A stretch of 64,000 nt of DNA from Mycobacterium seoulense (GTDB lineage: Bacteria > Actinomycetota > Actinomycetes > Mycobacteriales > Mycobacteriaceae), in assembly GCF_010731595.1 (NCBI RefSeq), contig NZ_AP022582.1:1488001-1552000 (forward strand), written 5' to 3'. The notes below the pieces were generated by a model that saw only the letters and a list, made by a program, of their open reading frames with translations, searched no databases and was not told the DNA's origin. Position numbers and translations under genes: made by a program. Below, in pieces: positions 8,853-19,993 of this stretch (its first letter is position 1; every line of letters starts with the position of its first letter).

Positions 8853-10370
8853 GTGGCGGAAGAGAGTCGCGGGCAACGCGGGTCGGGGTATGGCCTCGGG
8901 TTGTCGACCCGGACCCAGGTAACCGGCTACCAGTTCCTCGCTCGCCGCACGGCAATGGCGCTCACCCGGTGGCGCGTGCGCATGGAGGTCGAGCCGGGCC
9001 GGCGGCAGACGCTGGCCGTGGTGGCCTCGGTGTCGGCGGCGATGGTGATCTGCCTCGGTGCCCTGCTGTGGTCGTTCATCAGCCCCTCCGGCCAGATCAA
9101 CGAATCGCCGATCATCGCCGACCGGGACTCCGGCGCGCTGTATGTCCGCGTCGGCGACAGGTTGTACCCGGCGCTGAACCTGGCCTCGGCACGCCTGATC
9201 ACCGGCCGGCCGGACAATCCGCACCTGGTCCGGTCCAGCCAGATCGCCACCCTGCCGCGCGGCCCGATGGTGGGCATCCCGGGTGCACCGTCGAACTTCC
9301 ACACCACCAGTCCGTCGACGTCGTCGTGGCTGGTGTGTGACACCGTCGCCACCTCGACCGGTGTCGGCGCGCCGTCCGGGGTGACCGTGACCGTCATCGA
9401 CGGGAATCCCGACCTGAGCAACCACCGCCGCGTGCTGAGCGGGTCGGACGCCGTGGTCCTGAGCTACGGCGGGGACGCGTGGGTGATCCGCGAGGGACGC
9501 CGGTCTCGGATCGACGCCACGAACCGCTCGGTGCTGTTGCCGCTGGGCCTGACGCCGGAGCAGGTCGGCCAGGCGAAGCCGATGAGCCGCGCCCTGTTCG
9601 ACGCCTTGCCGGTTGGCCCGGAACTGACCGTGCCGCAGGTGCAGAACGCCGGAACCGGCGCGTCGTTCCCCGGCGCCCCCGGCCCGATCGGCACGGTGAT
9701 CGTCACGCCGCAAATCAGTGGGCCGCAACAGTATTCGCTGGTGCTCGCCGACGGCGTGCAGACGCTGCCGCCGCTGGTGGCCCAGATCCTGCAGAACGCC
9801 GGACCGGGCAACACCAAACCGGTCACGGTGGAGCCGTCCGCCCTGGCGAAGATGCCGGTGGTCAACAAGCTGGACCTGTCCTCCTACCCGGACGCCCCGC
9901 TCAACGTGGCGGACATCCGCGAGAACCCGGCGACGTGCTGGTGGTGGCAGAAGACGGCCGGCGAGAACCGGGCCCGCATCCAGGTCGTGTCGGGCGCGAC
10001 CATCCCGGTCGCGGCCAAGGACGAGAGCAAGGTCGTGTCTCTGGTCAAGGCCGACACCACCGGCCGCGAAGCCGACCAGGTCTTCTTCGGGCCCGACTAT
10101 GGCAACTTCGTCGCCGTCACCGGCAACGACCCCGGCGCCAAGACGACGGAATCGCTGTGGTGGCTGACGGATGCCGGCGCCCGGTTCGGGGTCGACGACA
10201 CCCGCGAGGTGCGTGAGGCGCTGGGGTTGAAGTCGAAACCGAGCCTGGCGCCATGGGTGGCGCTGCGGCTGCTCCCGCAAGGTCCCACGTTGTCGCGGGC
10301 GGACGCGCTCGTGGAGCACGACACCTTACCGATGGATATGTCCCCGGCAGAATTGGCGGTACCAAAGTGA
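8853..10370 (+). CDS. eccB5: ESX-5 type VII secretion system core component EccB5
   Basis: 505 residues from GTG 8853. A short cytosolic N-terminus with the EccB signature TRTQVTGYQFLARR is followed by one membrane helix at residues ~52-76 and a large periplasmic domain built of the EccB repeats. Two Cys (in SWLVCDTV and ENPATCWWWQ) are placed to form the conserved periplasmic disulfide. EccB5 assembles with EccC5, EccD5 and EccE5 into the hexameric inner-membrane channel. Its stop overlaps the start of eccC5 by 4 bases (GTGA), so the two are translationally coupled. Matches Rv1782. Confidence 0.96.
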   Translation: MAEESRGQRGSGYGLGLSTRTQVTGYQFLARRTAMALTRWRVRMEVEPGRRQTLAVVASVSAAMVICLGALLWSFISPSGQINESPIIADRDSGALYVRVGDRLYPALNLASARLITGRPDNPHLVRSSQIATLPRGPMVGIPGAPSNFHTTSPSTSSWLVCDTVATSTGVGAPSGVTVTVIDGNPDLSNHRRVLSGSDAVVLSYGGDAWVIREGRRSRIDATNRSVLLPLGLTPEQVGQAKPMSRALFDALPVGPELTVPQVQNAGTGASFPGAPGPIGTVIVTPQISGPQQYSLVLADGVQTLPPLVAQILQNAGPGNTKPVTVEPSALAKMPVVNKLDLSSYPDAPLNVADIRENPATCWWWQKTAGENRARIQVVSGATIPVAAKDESKVVSLVKADTTGREADQVFFGPDYGNFVAVTGNDPGAKTTESLWWLTDAGARFGVDDTREVREALGLKSKPSLAPWVALRLLPQGPTLSRADALVEHDTLPMDMSPAELAVPK

Positions 10371-13300
10371 AACGCGGGTTTGCCCGGCCGACACCGGAGA
10401 AGCCTCCGGTCATCAAGCCGGAGAACATCGTCCTTCCCACGCCCCTCAGCATTCCGCCGCCGGAAGGCAAGCCCTGGTGGCTGATCGTCGTCGGCGTGGT
10501 GGTGGTCGGCCTGCTGATCGGCATGGTCGCCATGACCTTCGCCAGCGGCTCACACGTCTTCGGGGGCGCCGGCTCGATCTTCCCGATCTTCATGATCGGC
10601 GGCGTCGCGATGATGATGTTCGGCGGGCGGTTCGGCGGGCAGCAGCAGATGAGCCGGCCCAAGCTGGACTCGATGCGCGCCCAGTTCATGCTGATGCTGG
10701 ACATGCTGCGCGAGACCGCCCACGAGTCGGCCGACAGCATGGACGCCAACTACCGGTGGTTCCACCCGGCGCCCACGACGCTGGCCGCCGCGGTGGGAAC
10801 CCCGCGCATGTGGGAACGCAAGCCCGACGGCAAGGACCTCAACTTCGGTGTGGTGCGAGTCGGCGTCGGCATGACGCGTCCCGAGGTGACCTGGGGTGAG
10901 CCCCAGAACATGCCGACCGACATCGAGCTGGAGCCGGTGACCGGTAAGGCGCTGCAGGAGTTCGGTCGCTACCAGAGCGTCGTCTACAACCTGCCCAAGA
11001 TGATTTCGCTGCTCGTCGAACCGTGGTACGCGCTCGACGGCCAGCGGGAACAGGTCCTGGGCCTGATGCGCGCGATCATCTGCCAGCTGGCGTTCTCGCA
11101 CGGGCCCGACCACGTGCAGATGGTCGTCGTCACCTCGGACCTCGATGAGTGGGACTGGGTGAAGTGGCTTCCGCACTTCGGTGACCCGCGGCGCCAGGAC
11201 GCCGCCGGCAACGCGCGGATGGTCTACAGCTCGGTGCGCGAGTTCGCCGCGGAGCAGGCCGAATTGTTCTCCGGCCGTGGGTCGTTCACGCCCCGGCACG
11301 CGAGTTCGTCGGCGCAGACCCCGACGCCGCACACGGTGATCGTCGCCGACGTCGTCGACCCCCAGTGGGAATTCGTGATCAGCGCCGAAGGCATCGACGG
11401 AGTGACCTTCTTCGACCTGACCGGCTCCTCGATGTGGACGTCGGTCCCCGAGCGCACGCTGCGGTTCGACGACAAGGGCGTGATCGAGGCGCTGCCCCGC
11501 GACCGCGACACCTGGATGGTGATCGACGAGAAGCCGTGGTTCTTCGCGCTGACCGACCACGTCAGCGTCGCGGAGGCCGAAGAGTTCGCGCAGGCGCTGG
11601 CGCGCTGGCGGCTCGCCGAGGCCTACGAAGAGATCGGTCAGCGGGTGGCCCACATCGGCGCCCGAGACATCTTGACCTACTACGGAATCGACGACCCGGG
11701 CCGCATCGACTTCCAGGCGCTCTGGGGCGCCCGCACCGACACGATGGGCCGGTCGCGGTTGCGGGCGCCGTTCGGCAATCGTTCCGACAACGGCGAGTTG
11801 CTGTTCTTGGACATGAAGTCACTGGACGAGGGCGGTGACGGCCCGCACGGCGTCATGTCCGGAACGACGGGTTCGGGTAAATCCACCCTGGTGCGGACCG
11901 TGATCGAGTCGCTGATGCTCAGCCACCCGCCCGAGGAACTGCAATTCGTGTTGGCCGACCTCAAGGGTGGATCGGCGGTCAAGCCGTTCGCCGGGGTCCC
12001 GCACGTGTCGCGGATCATCACCGACCTGGAAGAGGACCAGGCGCTGATGGAGCGCTTCCTGGACGCCCTGTGGGGCGAGATCGCCCGGCGCAAGGCGATT
12101 TGCGACAGCGCCGGTGTCGACGACGCCAAGGAGTACAACTCGGTCCGGCTCAGGATGCAGGCCCGCGGCCAGGACATGCCGCCGCTGCCGATGCTCGTGG
12201 TGGTCATCGACGAGTTCTACGAATGGTTCCGCATCATGCCGACGGCGGTCGACGTGCTCGACTCGATCGGCCGGCAGGGCCGCGCCTACTGGATCCACCT
12301 GATGATGGCGTCGCAGACCATCGAGAGCCGCGCCGAAAAGCTCATGGAGAACATGGGTTACCGGCTGGTGCTGAAGGCGCGCACCGCCGGTGCGGCGCAG
12401 GCCGCGGGTGTGCCGAACGCGGTGAACCTGCCGGCGCAGGCGGGTCTGGGCTACTTCCGCCGCAGCCTGGAGGACATCGTCCGGTTCCAGGCGGAGTTCC
12501 TGTGGCGGGACTACTTCCCCCGCGGGCTGACCGATGACGGCGACGAAGCCCCGGCGCTGGTGCACAGCATCGACTACGTTCGGCCGCAGCTGTTCACCAA
12601 CTCCTTCACCCCGCTCGAGGTCAGCGTGGGCGGACCCGAACTCACCCCGGCGGCCATCACGAACGGCGAGACGCTGGACGCCGACGGCGTGGTGGGCGAA
12701 GACGAGGACATCGAGGGCATCAGGGTTCCGAAGGTCGGCACGGTGATCATCGATCAGCTGCGCAAGATCGACTTCGAGCCGTACCGGTTGTGGCAGCCGC
12801 CGCTGAACCAGCCCGTCCCGATCGACGAGTTGGTCAACCGGTTCCTCGGCCACCCGTGGCAGGAGGACTATGGGTCCGCCCGGGATCTGGCCTTCCCGAT
12901 CGGGATCATCGACCGCCCCTTCAAGCACGACCAGCCGCCGTGGACCGTGGACACCTCGGGGCCGGGCGCCAACGTCCTGATCCTGGGCGCCGGCGGTTCG
13001 GGCAAGACGACGGCCCTGCAGACCCTCATCTGCTCGGCCGCGCTGACCCACACTCCCGAGCAGGTCCAGTTCTACTGCCTCGCCTACAGCAGCACCGCGC
13101 TGACCACCGTCGCCCGGCTCCCGCACGTGGGTGAGGTGGCCGGTCCGACCGACCCGTACGGCGTGCGCCGGACGGTGGCCGAACTGCTCGCGTTGGTCCG
13201 CGAGCGCAAGCGGACCTTCCTGGAGTACGGAATCGCCTCGATGGAGGTCTTCCGGCGCCGCAAGTTCGGCGGTGAGCCCGGCCCCGTCCCCAACGACGGA

Positions 13301-14536
13301 TTCGGCGACGTCTACCTGGTGGTCGACAACTACCGGGCGCTGGCCGAAGAGAACGAGGTGCTGATCGAGCAGGTCAACGTGATCATCAACCAGGGCCCCT
13401 CGTTCGGGGTCCACGTGGTGGTCACCGCCGACCGCGAATCGGAGCTACGGCCACCGGTGCGCAGCGGCTTCGGCTCCCGGGTGGAGTTGCGGCTGGCCGC
13501 GGTGGAAGACGCCAAGCTGGTGCGCTCCCGGTTCGCCAAGGACGTTCCGGTCAAGCCGGGCCGCGGCATGGTCGCCGTCAACTACGTCCGACTGGACTCC
13601 GACCCGCAGGCCGGTCTGCACACGCTGGTGGCCCGCCCCGCGCTCGCCACCACTCCCGACTACGTGTTCGAGTCCGACAGCGTCATCGACGCGGTCAGTC
13701 GCCTCACGACCGGGCAGGCCCCGCCGGTGCGGCGCCTGCCCGCACGGTTCGACGTGGCGCAGCTGCGGGAGCTGGCGGCGCAAGACACCCGCCAAGGGGT
13801 CGGCGTGGGCGGAATCGCTTGGGCCATCTCCGAATTGGACCTGTCGCCGGTCTACCTCAATTTCGCCGAGAACGCGCACCTGATGGTCACGGGCCGACGG
13901 GAATGTGGGCGGACCACCACGCTGGCCACCATCATGTCCGAGATCGGCCGGCTGTACGCGCCGGGAGCGAGCAGCGCACCGCCGCCGCCGGCGGGCCAGC
14001 CGTCGGCGCAGGTGTGGCTGGTGGACCCACGACGTCAGCTGCTGACCGCACTGGGTTCGGACTATGTCGAGAAGTTCGCCTACAACCTCGACGGCGTCCA
14101 GGCGATGATGGGCGAGCTCGCGGCGGTCCTGGCCGGACGCGAACCCCCGCCCGGTCTGTCCGCGGAAGAGTTGTTGTCGCGGTCGTGGTGGAGCGGCCCC
14201 GAAATCTTCCTGATCGTCGACGACATCCAGCAGCTGCCGGCAGGATTCGATTCGCCGCTGCACAAGGCCGCCCCGTGGGTGACCAGGGCAGCCGACGTCG
14301 GGTTGCACGTGATCGTCACGCGCACGTTCGGTGGTTGGTCGTCCGCGGGCAGCGACCCGATGTTGCGGGCGCTTGCCCAGGCGAACGCGCCGCTGCTGGT
14401 GATGGACGCCGACCCGGACGAGGGCTTCATCCGCGGCAAGATGAAGGGTGGCCCGCTGCCCCGCGGTCGAGGCCTGCTGATGGCCGAGGACACCGGCGTG
14501 TTCGTCCAGGTCGCGGCGACGGACTTGCGCAAATAG
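10367..14536 (+). CDS. eccC5: ESX-5 secretion ATPase EccC5 (three FtsK/SpoIIIE domains, single ORF)
   Basis: 1389 residues from GTG 10367, beginning VKRGFARPTPEKPPVIKPEN. Two membrane helices (residues ~40-65 and ~70-90) precede three FtsK/SpoIIIE-like ATPase domains. Walker A in domain 1 is GTTGSGKST (499-507) with a Walker B ending VVVIDEF; domain 2 has GAGGSGKTT (874-882) but only VVDNY at Walker B; domain 3 has GRRECGRTT (1176-1184), where Arg replaces the usual Lys. Domains 2 and 3 therefore look like substrate-binding, low-activity sites, as known for the family. In M. tuberculosis annotation this is split as Rv1783/Rv1784; here it is plainly one frame. Confidence 0.96.
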   Translation: MKRGFARPTPEKPPVIKPENIVLPTPLSIPPPEGKPWWLIVVGVVVVGLLIGMVAMTFASGSHVFGGAGSIFPIFMIGGVAMMMFGGRFGGQQQMSRPKLDSMRAQFMLMLDMLRETAHESADSMDANYRWFHPAPTTLAAAVGTPRMWERKPDGKDLNFGVVRVGVGMTRPEVTWGEPQNMPTDIELEPVTGKALQEFGRYQSVVYNLPKMISLLVEPWYALDGQREQVLGLMRAIICQLAFSHGPDHVQMVVVTSDLDEWDWVKWLPHFGDPRRQDAAGNARMVYSSVREFAAEQAELFSGRGSFTPRHASSSAQTPTPHTVIVADVVDPQWEFVISAEGIDGVTFFDLTGSSMWTSVPERTLRFDDKGVIEALPRDRDTWMVIDEKPWFFALTDHVSVAEAEEFAQALARWRLAEAYEEIGQRVAHIGARDILTYYGIDDPGRIDFQALWGARTDTMGRSRLRAPFGNRSDNGELLFLDMKSLDEGGDGPHGVMSGTTGSGKSTLVRTVIESLMLSHPPEELQFVLADLKGGSAVKPFAGVPHVSRIITDLEEDQALMERFLDALWGEIARRKAICDSAGVDDAKEYNSVRLRMQARGQDMPPLPMLVVVIDEFYEWFRIMPTAVDVLDSIGRQGRAYWIHLMMASQTIESRAEKLMENMGYRLVLKARTAGAAQAAGVPNAVNLPAQAGLGYFRRSLEDIVRFQAEFLWRDYFPRGLTDDGDEAPALVHSIDYVRPQLFTNSFTPLEVSVGGPELTPAAITNGETLDADGVVGEDEDIEGIRVPKVGTVIIDQLRKIDFEPYRLWQPPLNQPVPIDELVNRFLGHPWQEDYGSARDLAFPIGIIDRPFKHDQPPWTVDTSGPGANVLILGAGGSGKTTALQTLICSAALTHTPEQVQFYCLAYSSTALTTVARLPHVGEVAGPTDPYGVRRTVAELLALVRERKRTFLEYGIASMEVFRRRKFGGEPGPVPNDGFGDVYLVVDNYRALAEENEVLIEQVNVIINQGPSFGVHVVVTADRESELRPPVRSGFGSRVELRLAAVEDAKLVRSRFAKDVPVKPGRGMVAVNYVRLDSDPQAGLHTLVARPALATTPDYVFESDSVIDAVSRLTTGQAPPVRRLPARFDVAQLRELAAQDTRQGVGVGGIAWAISELDLSPVYLNFAENAHLMVTGRRECGRTTTLATIMSEIGRLYAPGASSAPPPPAGQPSAQVWLVDPRRQLLTALGSDYVEKFAYNLDGVQAMMGELAAVLAGREPPPGLSAEELLSRSWWSGPEIFLIVDDIQQLPAGFDSPLHKAAPWVTRAADVGLHVIVTRTFGGWSSAGSDPMLRALAQANAPLLVMDADPDEGFIRGKMKGGPLPRGRGLLMAEDTGVFVQVAATDLRK

Positions 14537-14571
14537 GATTGCCGGTTACCGCTGCGCCGGGGTTGGCTGGA

Positions 14572-16131
<1,560 letters not shown>

Positions 16132-16158
16132 CGGCGTGCGCGACAGGCAAACCGCCGA

Positions 16159-16270
16159 TGAACAACCGGTTGCCGGACATGAACGCCAGTCGACGGGGAG
16201 TGAACATTGGCTGGCCTGGAATGAACAGTTGGCTTCGCGTATCGGCGCACCCGCGGTAACAAACTAATCT
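16159..16270 (+). promoter_or_regulatory. four-copy TGAAC array (PHO-box-like) with TAATCT -10 element
   Basis: TGAAC occurs at 16159, 16180, 16201 and 16222, exactly 21 bases apart. On the other strand each reads GTTCA followed by T or C, like the half-sites bound by actinobacterial PhoP/RegX3 regulators. A TANNNT-type -10 box, TAATCT, lies at 16265-16270, 43 bases from the last repeat. It would drive the PPE gene at 16597 with a leader of about 320 bases. The remaining part of the ferredoxin-PPE gap (16271-16596) shows no gene. Confidence 0.6.
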
Positions 16271-16596
16271 CATTCGCGAGCGACAGTTCGGATAGATGCG
16301 AGCTGTCGCTCGGTTGCTGACAACGGGGATCAATCGAGGCTTAAGGGTGCACGTTGTTCCTGACCGGACGTCCGAAACGCGTGGCTGCAGGCCACATTTG
16401 GGCGCCGCGTCCGGGATATGCAGGATGCGCCGGCGAGCCCGTCGGCCGGGGTGGTGGACCGCGAGGTCTGGGTCGATGATTCCAGAGGTCAGGGGCCCGG
16501 GGGGTGGCGTTTGCTTACGAAGCCGTGACTACGGCCACCACTGATTCCGATGCGACGGTCGAGATTGCAGAGATCGCGACCAACTGAGGAGAACAG

Positions 16597-17838
16597 GTGT
16601 TTGACTTCGGGGCGTTACCGCCGGAGATTAACTCCGGTCGGATGTATGCGGGTCCGGGCTCGGGGCCGATGATGGTCGCGGCGGCCGCCTGGGATGTGCT
16701 CGCGGCCGAATTGGGCACGGCGGCAAGCGGTTACAACTCCATCATCGACGAGCTGACGAACGGGCCCTGGGTGGGCCCGGCTTCGACGTCGATGGTGGCG
16801 GCTGTCACGCCCTATGTGACCTGGCTGAGTGCCGTCGCCGGTCAGGCCGAGGAGAGCGCCGGTCATGCGCGTGCGGCCGCGGCCGCCTTCGAGGCCGCGT
16901 TTGCGATGACGGTCCCGCCGCCGGTGATCGCGGCCAACAGGGTGTTGCTGGCAACGCTGATCGCGACCAACTTCTTCGGTCAGAACACGCCGGCCATCGC
17001 GGCCACCGAGGCCCAGTACATGGAGATGTGGGCGCAGGACGCCGGGGCGATGTACGCCTACGCGGCCTCGTCGATGACCGCGTCGCAGATGACGCCGTTC
17101 GCGGCGCCGCCGCAGACCACCACGCCGGACGGCGAATCCGAACAGTTCGCCGCCGTCACGCAGGCCACCACGCAGCAGGCCGGCAACACCGCGCAGACCG
17201 CCGCCAACACGTCGTCGCAGCTCGCAACGCCGCAGCTGTTGTCGGCCACCACATCGCAAACGACGCAGCAACTCACGACCGCGGCCACGGCACCGACCAC
17301 GACCGGTACCTCGCTGCAGGACGTCCTGCCCAGCCCGACGAACTGGTGGTCGCTCAACCCGGGTAACTACACCGCGATCATCAAGCAGACGCTGCAGGCG
17401 TACTTCGGGGTGGGTATCGGTAACTTCGGCTGGTCGATAGGCCAGCAGTTGACCTTCGGTCCGGGTGGTGGCACGGCGGGTGCCGGTGGTGCCTGGTTCC
17501 CGACCCCGCAGTTCGCCCAATTGGGCCTGGGCAACCTCGGCAACCTGGGCCACACCGCCGGTGCGGTGACCGCGGGCACCGGACAGGCCGCCCAGGTCGG
17601 CGGGTTGTCGGTGCCCCAGCAATGGGCCACGCTGGCCTCCACGGTGAGCCCGGCCGACGCCGCCGAGGCGGAGGCCGCCCCGATCCAGACCGTTTCGGCG
17701 AGCAACCCACCGGGCAACGCCCTGCTGCGCGGCATGCCGACCGGCGCGGTGGGCCGGCGGGCCGGCGCCGCCGCCGGCTATACGCACAAATACGGCTTCC
17801 GCTACAGCGTCCTGACCCGCCCGCCATCGGCCGGATAG
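16597..17838 (+). CDS. PPE family protein, PPE-SVP subgroup (PPE25-like)
   Basis: 413 residues from GTG 16597 (GAGGAG upstream). The ~180-residue PPE domain starts [17 protein letters not shown] and has the WVGPAS turn. The tail carries the SVP motif GGLSVPQQW near residue 340 and ends [20 protein letters not shown] proteins pair with PE proteins and are exported by ESX-5 with EspG5 as chaperone. The tail is related to that of the PPE gene at 19994, and the two head duplicate modules. Confidence 0.93.
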   Translation: MFDFGALPPEINSGRMYAGPGSGPMMVAAAAWDVLAAELGTAASGYNSIIDELTNGPWVGPASTSMVAAVTPYVTWLSAVAGQAEESAGHARAAAAAFEAAFAMTVPPPVIAANRVLLATLIATNFFGQNTPAIAATEAQYMEMWAQDAGAMYAYAASSMTASQMTPFAAPPQTTTPDGESEQFAAVTQATTQQAGNTAQTAANTSSQLATPQLLSATTSQTTQQLTTAATAPTTTGTSLQDVLPSPTNWWSLNPGNYTAIIKQTLQAYFGVGIGNFGWSIGQQLTFGPGGGTAGAGGAWFPTPQFAQLGLGNLGNLGHTAGAVTAGTGQAAQVGGLSVPQQWATLASTVSPADAAEAEAAPIQTVSASNPPGNALLRGMPTGAVGRRAGAAAGYTHKYGFRYSVLTRPPSAG

Positions 17839-17849
17839 GGAACGTCCAA

Positions 17850-17920
17850 GTGAACGGAAGTTGTCCAGTAATGAACAGTCGGCACTAGGGAGGCAAGGCA
17901 CCGCGTGACCCATCTAATCT
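17850..17920 (+). promoter_or_regulatory. two-copy TGAAC array with TAATCT -10 element upstream of the PE gene
   Basis: TGAAC at 17851 and 17872 (21 bases apart), and TAATCT at 17915-17920. The distance from last repeat to -10 box is 43 bases, identical to the copy at 16159-16270; AATGAACAGTYGGC and CTAATCTCA are shared between the two. The predicted transcript starts about 80 bases before the PE gene at 18006. Confidence 0.6.
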
Positions 17921-18005
17921 CACGAGTAAGCCAAGCCCCCGGTGGGCCCGAAGGCGAACCGATCCTCGAGCGCCAGCGAGCCGGGAAAGTAGGGAGGGAC
18001 TTCAG

Positions 18006-18305
18006 ATGTCTTTTGTGACGACGCAGCCGGAGGCACTGGCCGCGGCGGCGGGCAACCTGCAGAGCATCGGCTCGGCGCTCAACGCGCAGAACGCAGCCGC
18101 GGCGGCCCCCACCACGGCGGTCGTCCCGGCCGCGGCCGACGAAGTGTCAGCGCTGACAGCGGCGCAGTTCGCCGCGCATGCCCAGATGTACCAAGCCGTC
18201 AGCGCGCAGGCGGCGACGGTTCACGAAATGTTCGTAAACACCCTCAGCATGAGCTCGGGGTCGTATGCCGTGACTGAGGCGGCCAACGCGGCCGCGACGG
18301 GTTAA
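18006..18305 (+). CDS. PE family protein (PE18-like)
   Basis: 99 residues, PE domain only. The N-terminus [19 protein letters not shown] is family-typical, and SYAVTEAAN near the C-terminus gives the YxxxE type VII secretion signal. An AGGGAGG site precedes the ATG. The stop is 8 bases before the next PPE gene, the usual operon arrangement for a PE/PPE heterodimer secreted by ESX-5. About 90% of residues match the PE at 23201, although third codon positions differ widely. Confidence 0.95.
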   Translation: MSFVTTQPEALAAAAGNLQSIGSALNAQNAAAAAPTTAVVPAAADEVSALTAAQFAAHAQMYQAVSAQAATVHEMFVNTLSMSSGSYAVTEAANAAATG

Positions 18306-18313
18306 AGGAGTCA

Positions 18314-19528
18314 ATGATGTTGGATTTCGGGGCGTTACCGCCGGAGGTCAATTCGGCGCGGATGTATGCCGGTCCGGGGTCGGGGTCGTTGATGACCGCG
18401 GCGTCGGCGTGGAATGCGCTGGCCGCGGAGCTGAACTCGGCGGCGCTGAGCTATGACAAGCTGATCACCACGCTCAACAGCGAGGAGTGGATGGGGCCGG
18501 CGTCGGCCGCGATGGCCGCCGCGGCCCAGCCGTATGTGACGTGGATGACGGCGACTGCCGCTCAGGCCGAAGAGGCGGCCACCCAGGCTCAGGCGGCGGC
18601 GGCCGCCTACGAGACGGCGCTGGCGGCGACGGTGCCGCCGCCGCTGGTGGCGGCCAACCGCGCCGAGACCGCCCAGCTGATGGCCACCAACGTCCTGGGG
18701 CAGAACACGCCGATGATCGCGCAGCTGGAGACCCAGTACGGCGAGATGTGGGCGCAGGACGCCAGCGCGATGTACAGCTATGCGGGTCAGTCGGCGACGG
18801 CGACGAAGGTGACGCAGTTCAGCGCCGCCCCCAAGATCTCCAACGACACCGCCCCGGCCACCCAGAGCGCCGCAGTCACGAGCGCGACGACAAACTCGAC
18901 CGCGACCAACACGTCGAAAGTCTTGCAGTCGTTGGCTCAGCCGGCCGCGAGCAACACCAGCAACGTGACCACGGCCGCATCGCAGGCGACCCAGGATCCG
19001 TTCAGCTACATCTGGTACCTGCTGACGGGCCAGTCCACCATCCCGACGAACCTGGGTGCCGCCCTGAACGGCTACAGCCCGTGGGCCAGCTTCTTCTATA
19101 ACACCGAGGGTCTGCCGTACTTCAGTGTCGGTATGGGCAACTTCGGTGTGCAGATGGCCAAGACCCTGGGAGTGATCGGCGGTGCGGCCCCGGCGGCGGC
19201 CAAGGCCCTGCCCGGCCTGGGCGGGCTGGGTGGCCTGCTCGGCGGTGGTGCCGGAGCGGTGCACCCGGCGGCGGCCATCGGCGGGGCCGCCTCCATCGGC
19301 GGCAAGCTGTCGGTGCCGGTGGCCTGGACCGGCGGCCCGGCGATCCCGGCGATGACCCACTCGGCGATTCCGGTCAGCGCCATCAGCGCAGCGCCCGAGG
19401 CCGGGGGACCGGGCAACCTGCTCGGTGGCATGCCCCTGGCCGGCGTCGGCAGCGGCACCCACGCCGGTGCCGGACCCCGATACGGGTTCCGCCCCACCGT
19501 CATGGCCCGACCCCCCTTCGCCGGATAA
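18314..19528 (+). CDS. PPE family protein, PPE-SVP subgroup (PPE26-like, copy 1)
   Basis: 404 residues from ATG 18314, with AAAGGAG upstream; the PPE domain begins [16 protein letters not shown] and contains WMGPAS. The C-terminal third, rich in Gly/Ala, has [10 protein letters not shown] (SVP motif) and ends [14 protein letters not shown]. From about residue 261 to the stop the DNA is identical to the PPE gene at 21574, whereas the upstream two thirds have diverged. Likely partner of the adjoining PE protein and an ESX-5 substrate. A perfect 19-bp hairpin follows the stop. Confidence 0.94.
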   Translation: MMLDFGALPPEVNSARMYAGPGSGSLMTAASAWNALAAELNSAALSYDKLITTLNSEEWMGPASAAMAAAAQPYVTWMTATAAQAEEAATQAQAAAAAYETALAATVPPPLVAANRAETAQLMATNVLGQNTPMIAQLETQYGEMWAQDASAMYSYAGQSATATKVTQFSAAPKISNDTAPATQSAAVTSATTNSTATNTSKVLQSLAQPAASNTSNVTTAASQATQDPFSYIWYLLTGQSTIPTNLGAALNGYSPWASFFYNTEGLPYFSVGMGNFGVQMAKTLGVIGGAAPAAAKALPGLGGLGGLLGGGAGAVHPAAAIGGAASIGGKLSVPVAWTGGPAIPAMTHSAIPVSAISAAPEAGGPGNLLGGMPLAGVGSGTHAGAGPRYGFRPTVMARPPFAG

Positions 19529-19530
19529 CC
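19092..19530 (+). repeat. 439-bp exact repeat, copy 1
   Basis: Reading both copies side by side, 19092-19530 is base-for-base identical to 22346-22784, including all silent positions and two bases past the stop codon. Flanking bases differ at once on both sides. This looks like recent gene conversion between the two PPE genes. Confidence 0.93.
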
Positions 19531-19542
19531 GTACGCAGCACG

Positions 19543-19590
19543 CGAAAGACGCTTTAGCGCGCGAAAAGTGCCGCGCTAAAGCGTCTTTCG
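19543..19590 (+). terminator. perfect 19-bp hairpin after the PPE gene
   Basis: CGAAAGACGCTTTAGCGCG at 19543-19561 pairs fully with 19572-19590 across a 10-base loop, 15 bases after the stop of the upstream PPE gene. No long U run follows, as is usual for mycobacterial terminators. It would close the first PE/PPE unit. The copy of the same gene end at 22784 has no such hairpin. Confidence 0.65.
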
Positions 19591-19963
19591 GCGTGGGCTA
19601 CCGGACGGGACTCGCCGGCGCGGATCTGCCGTCGCGAGCTGAGCGCCGTCTTGCCGCGGCGACTTTTCTGCGCCCGGATTTTTTTCCGGCCCCACCCGGC
19701 CGTTCCGCACGTGCGGGCCCGGGCAGCCGAGCAGGAGCATCCGCCCAGTCGCGGTGTTCCCGCAGCTAGCGGCGTCGATCGTCGACGCGACGGACACCCG
19801 GTCCCGATGTGCGCGCCGGTGCGCGAACGCCGGCCGGCGAGCTGATAACCCGCCCGGGCGGTCTCGTCGAGGCGGCACCCGGACGTCGCGTCAACTTAGC
19901 CTTCGCAACAAGCAAGCGAACGCTTGAGGTCGTTCGACCAAGACCAGTTGCGAGGAATTGCAC
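19591..19963. other. 373-base stretch with no convincing gene
   Basis: Short open frames occur on both strands but none has a ribosome site or family resemblance. A 12-base palindrome CCGCACGTGCGG sits at 19705-19716, a possible binding site. The PPE promoter must lie near the right end. Confidence 0.4.
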
Positions 19964-19990
19964 ATGCCGTTCGAACCGGGCGTCTCGTAG
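19964..19990 (+). CDS. candidate 8-codon upstream ORF before the PPE gene
   Basis: ATG 19964 has a good GAGGA site at 19952-19956 and encodes MPFEPGVS before TAG. Only three bases separate this stop from the PPE ATG at 19994, which has no ribosome site of its own. The PPE could be translated by termination-reinitiation. It may also be just a chance frame. Confidence 0.35.
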   Translation: MPFEPGVS

Positions 19991-19993
19991 CAG

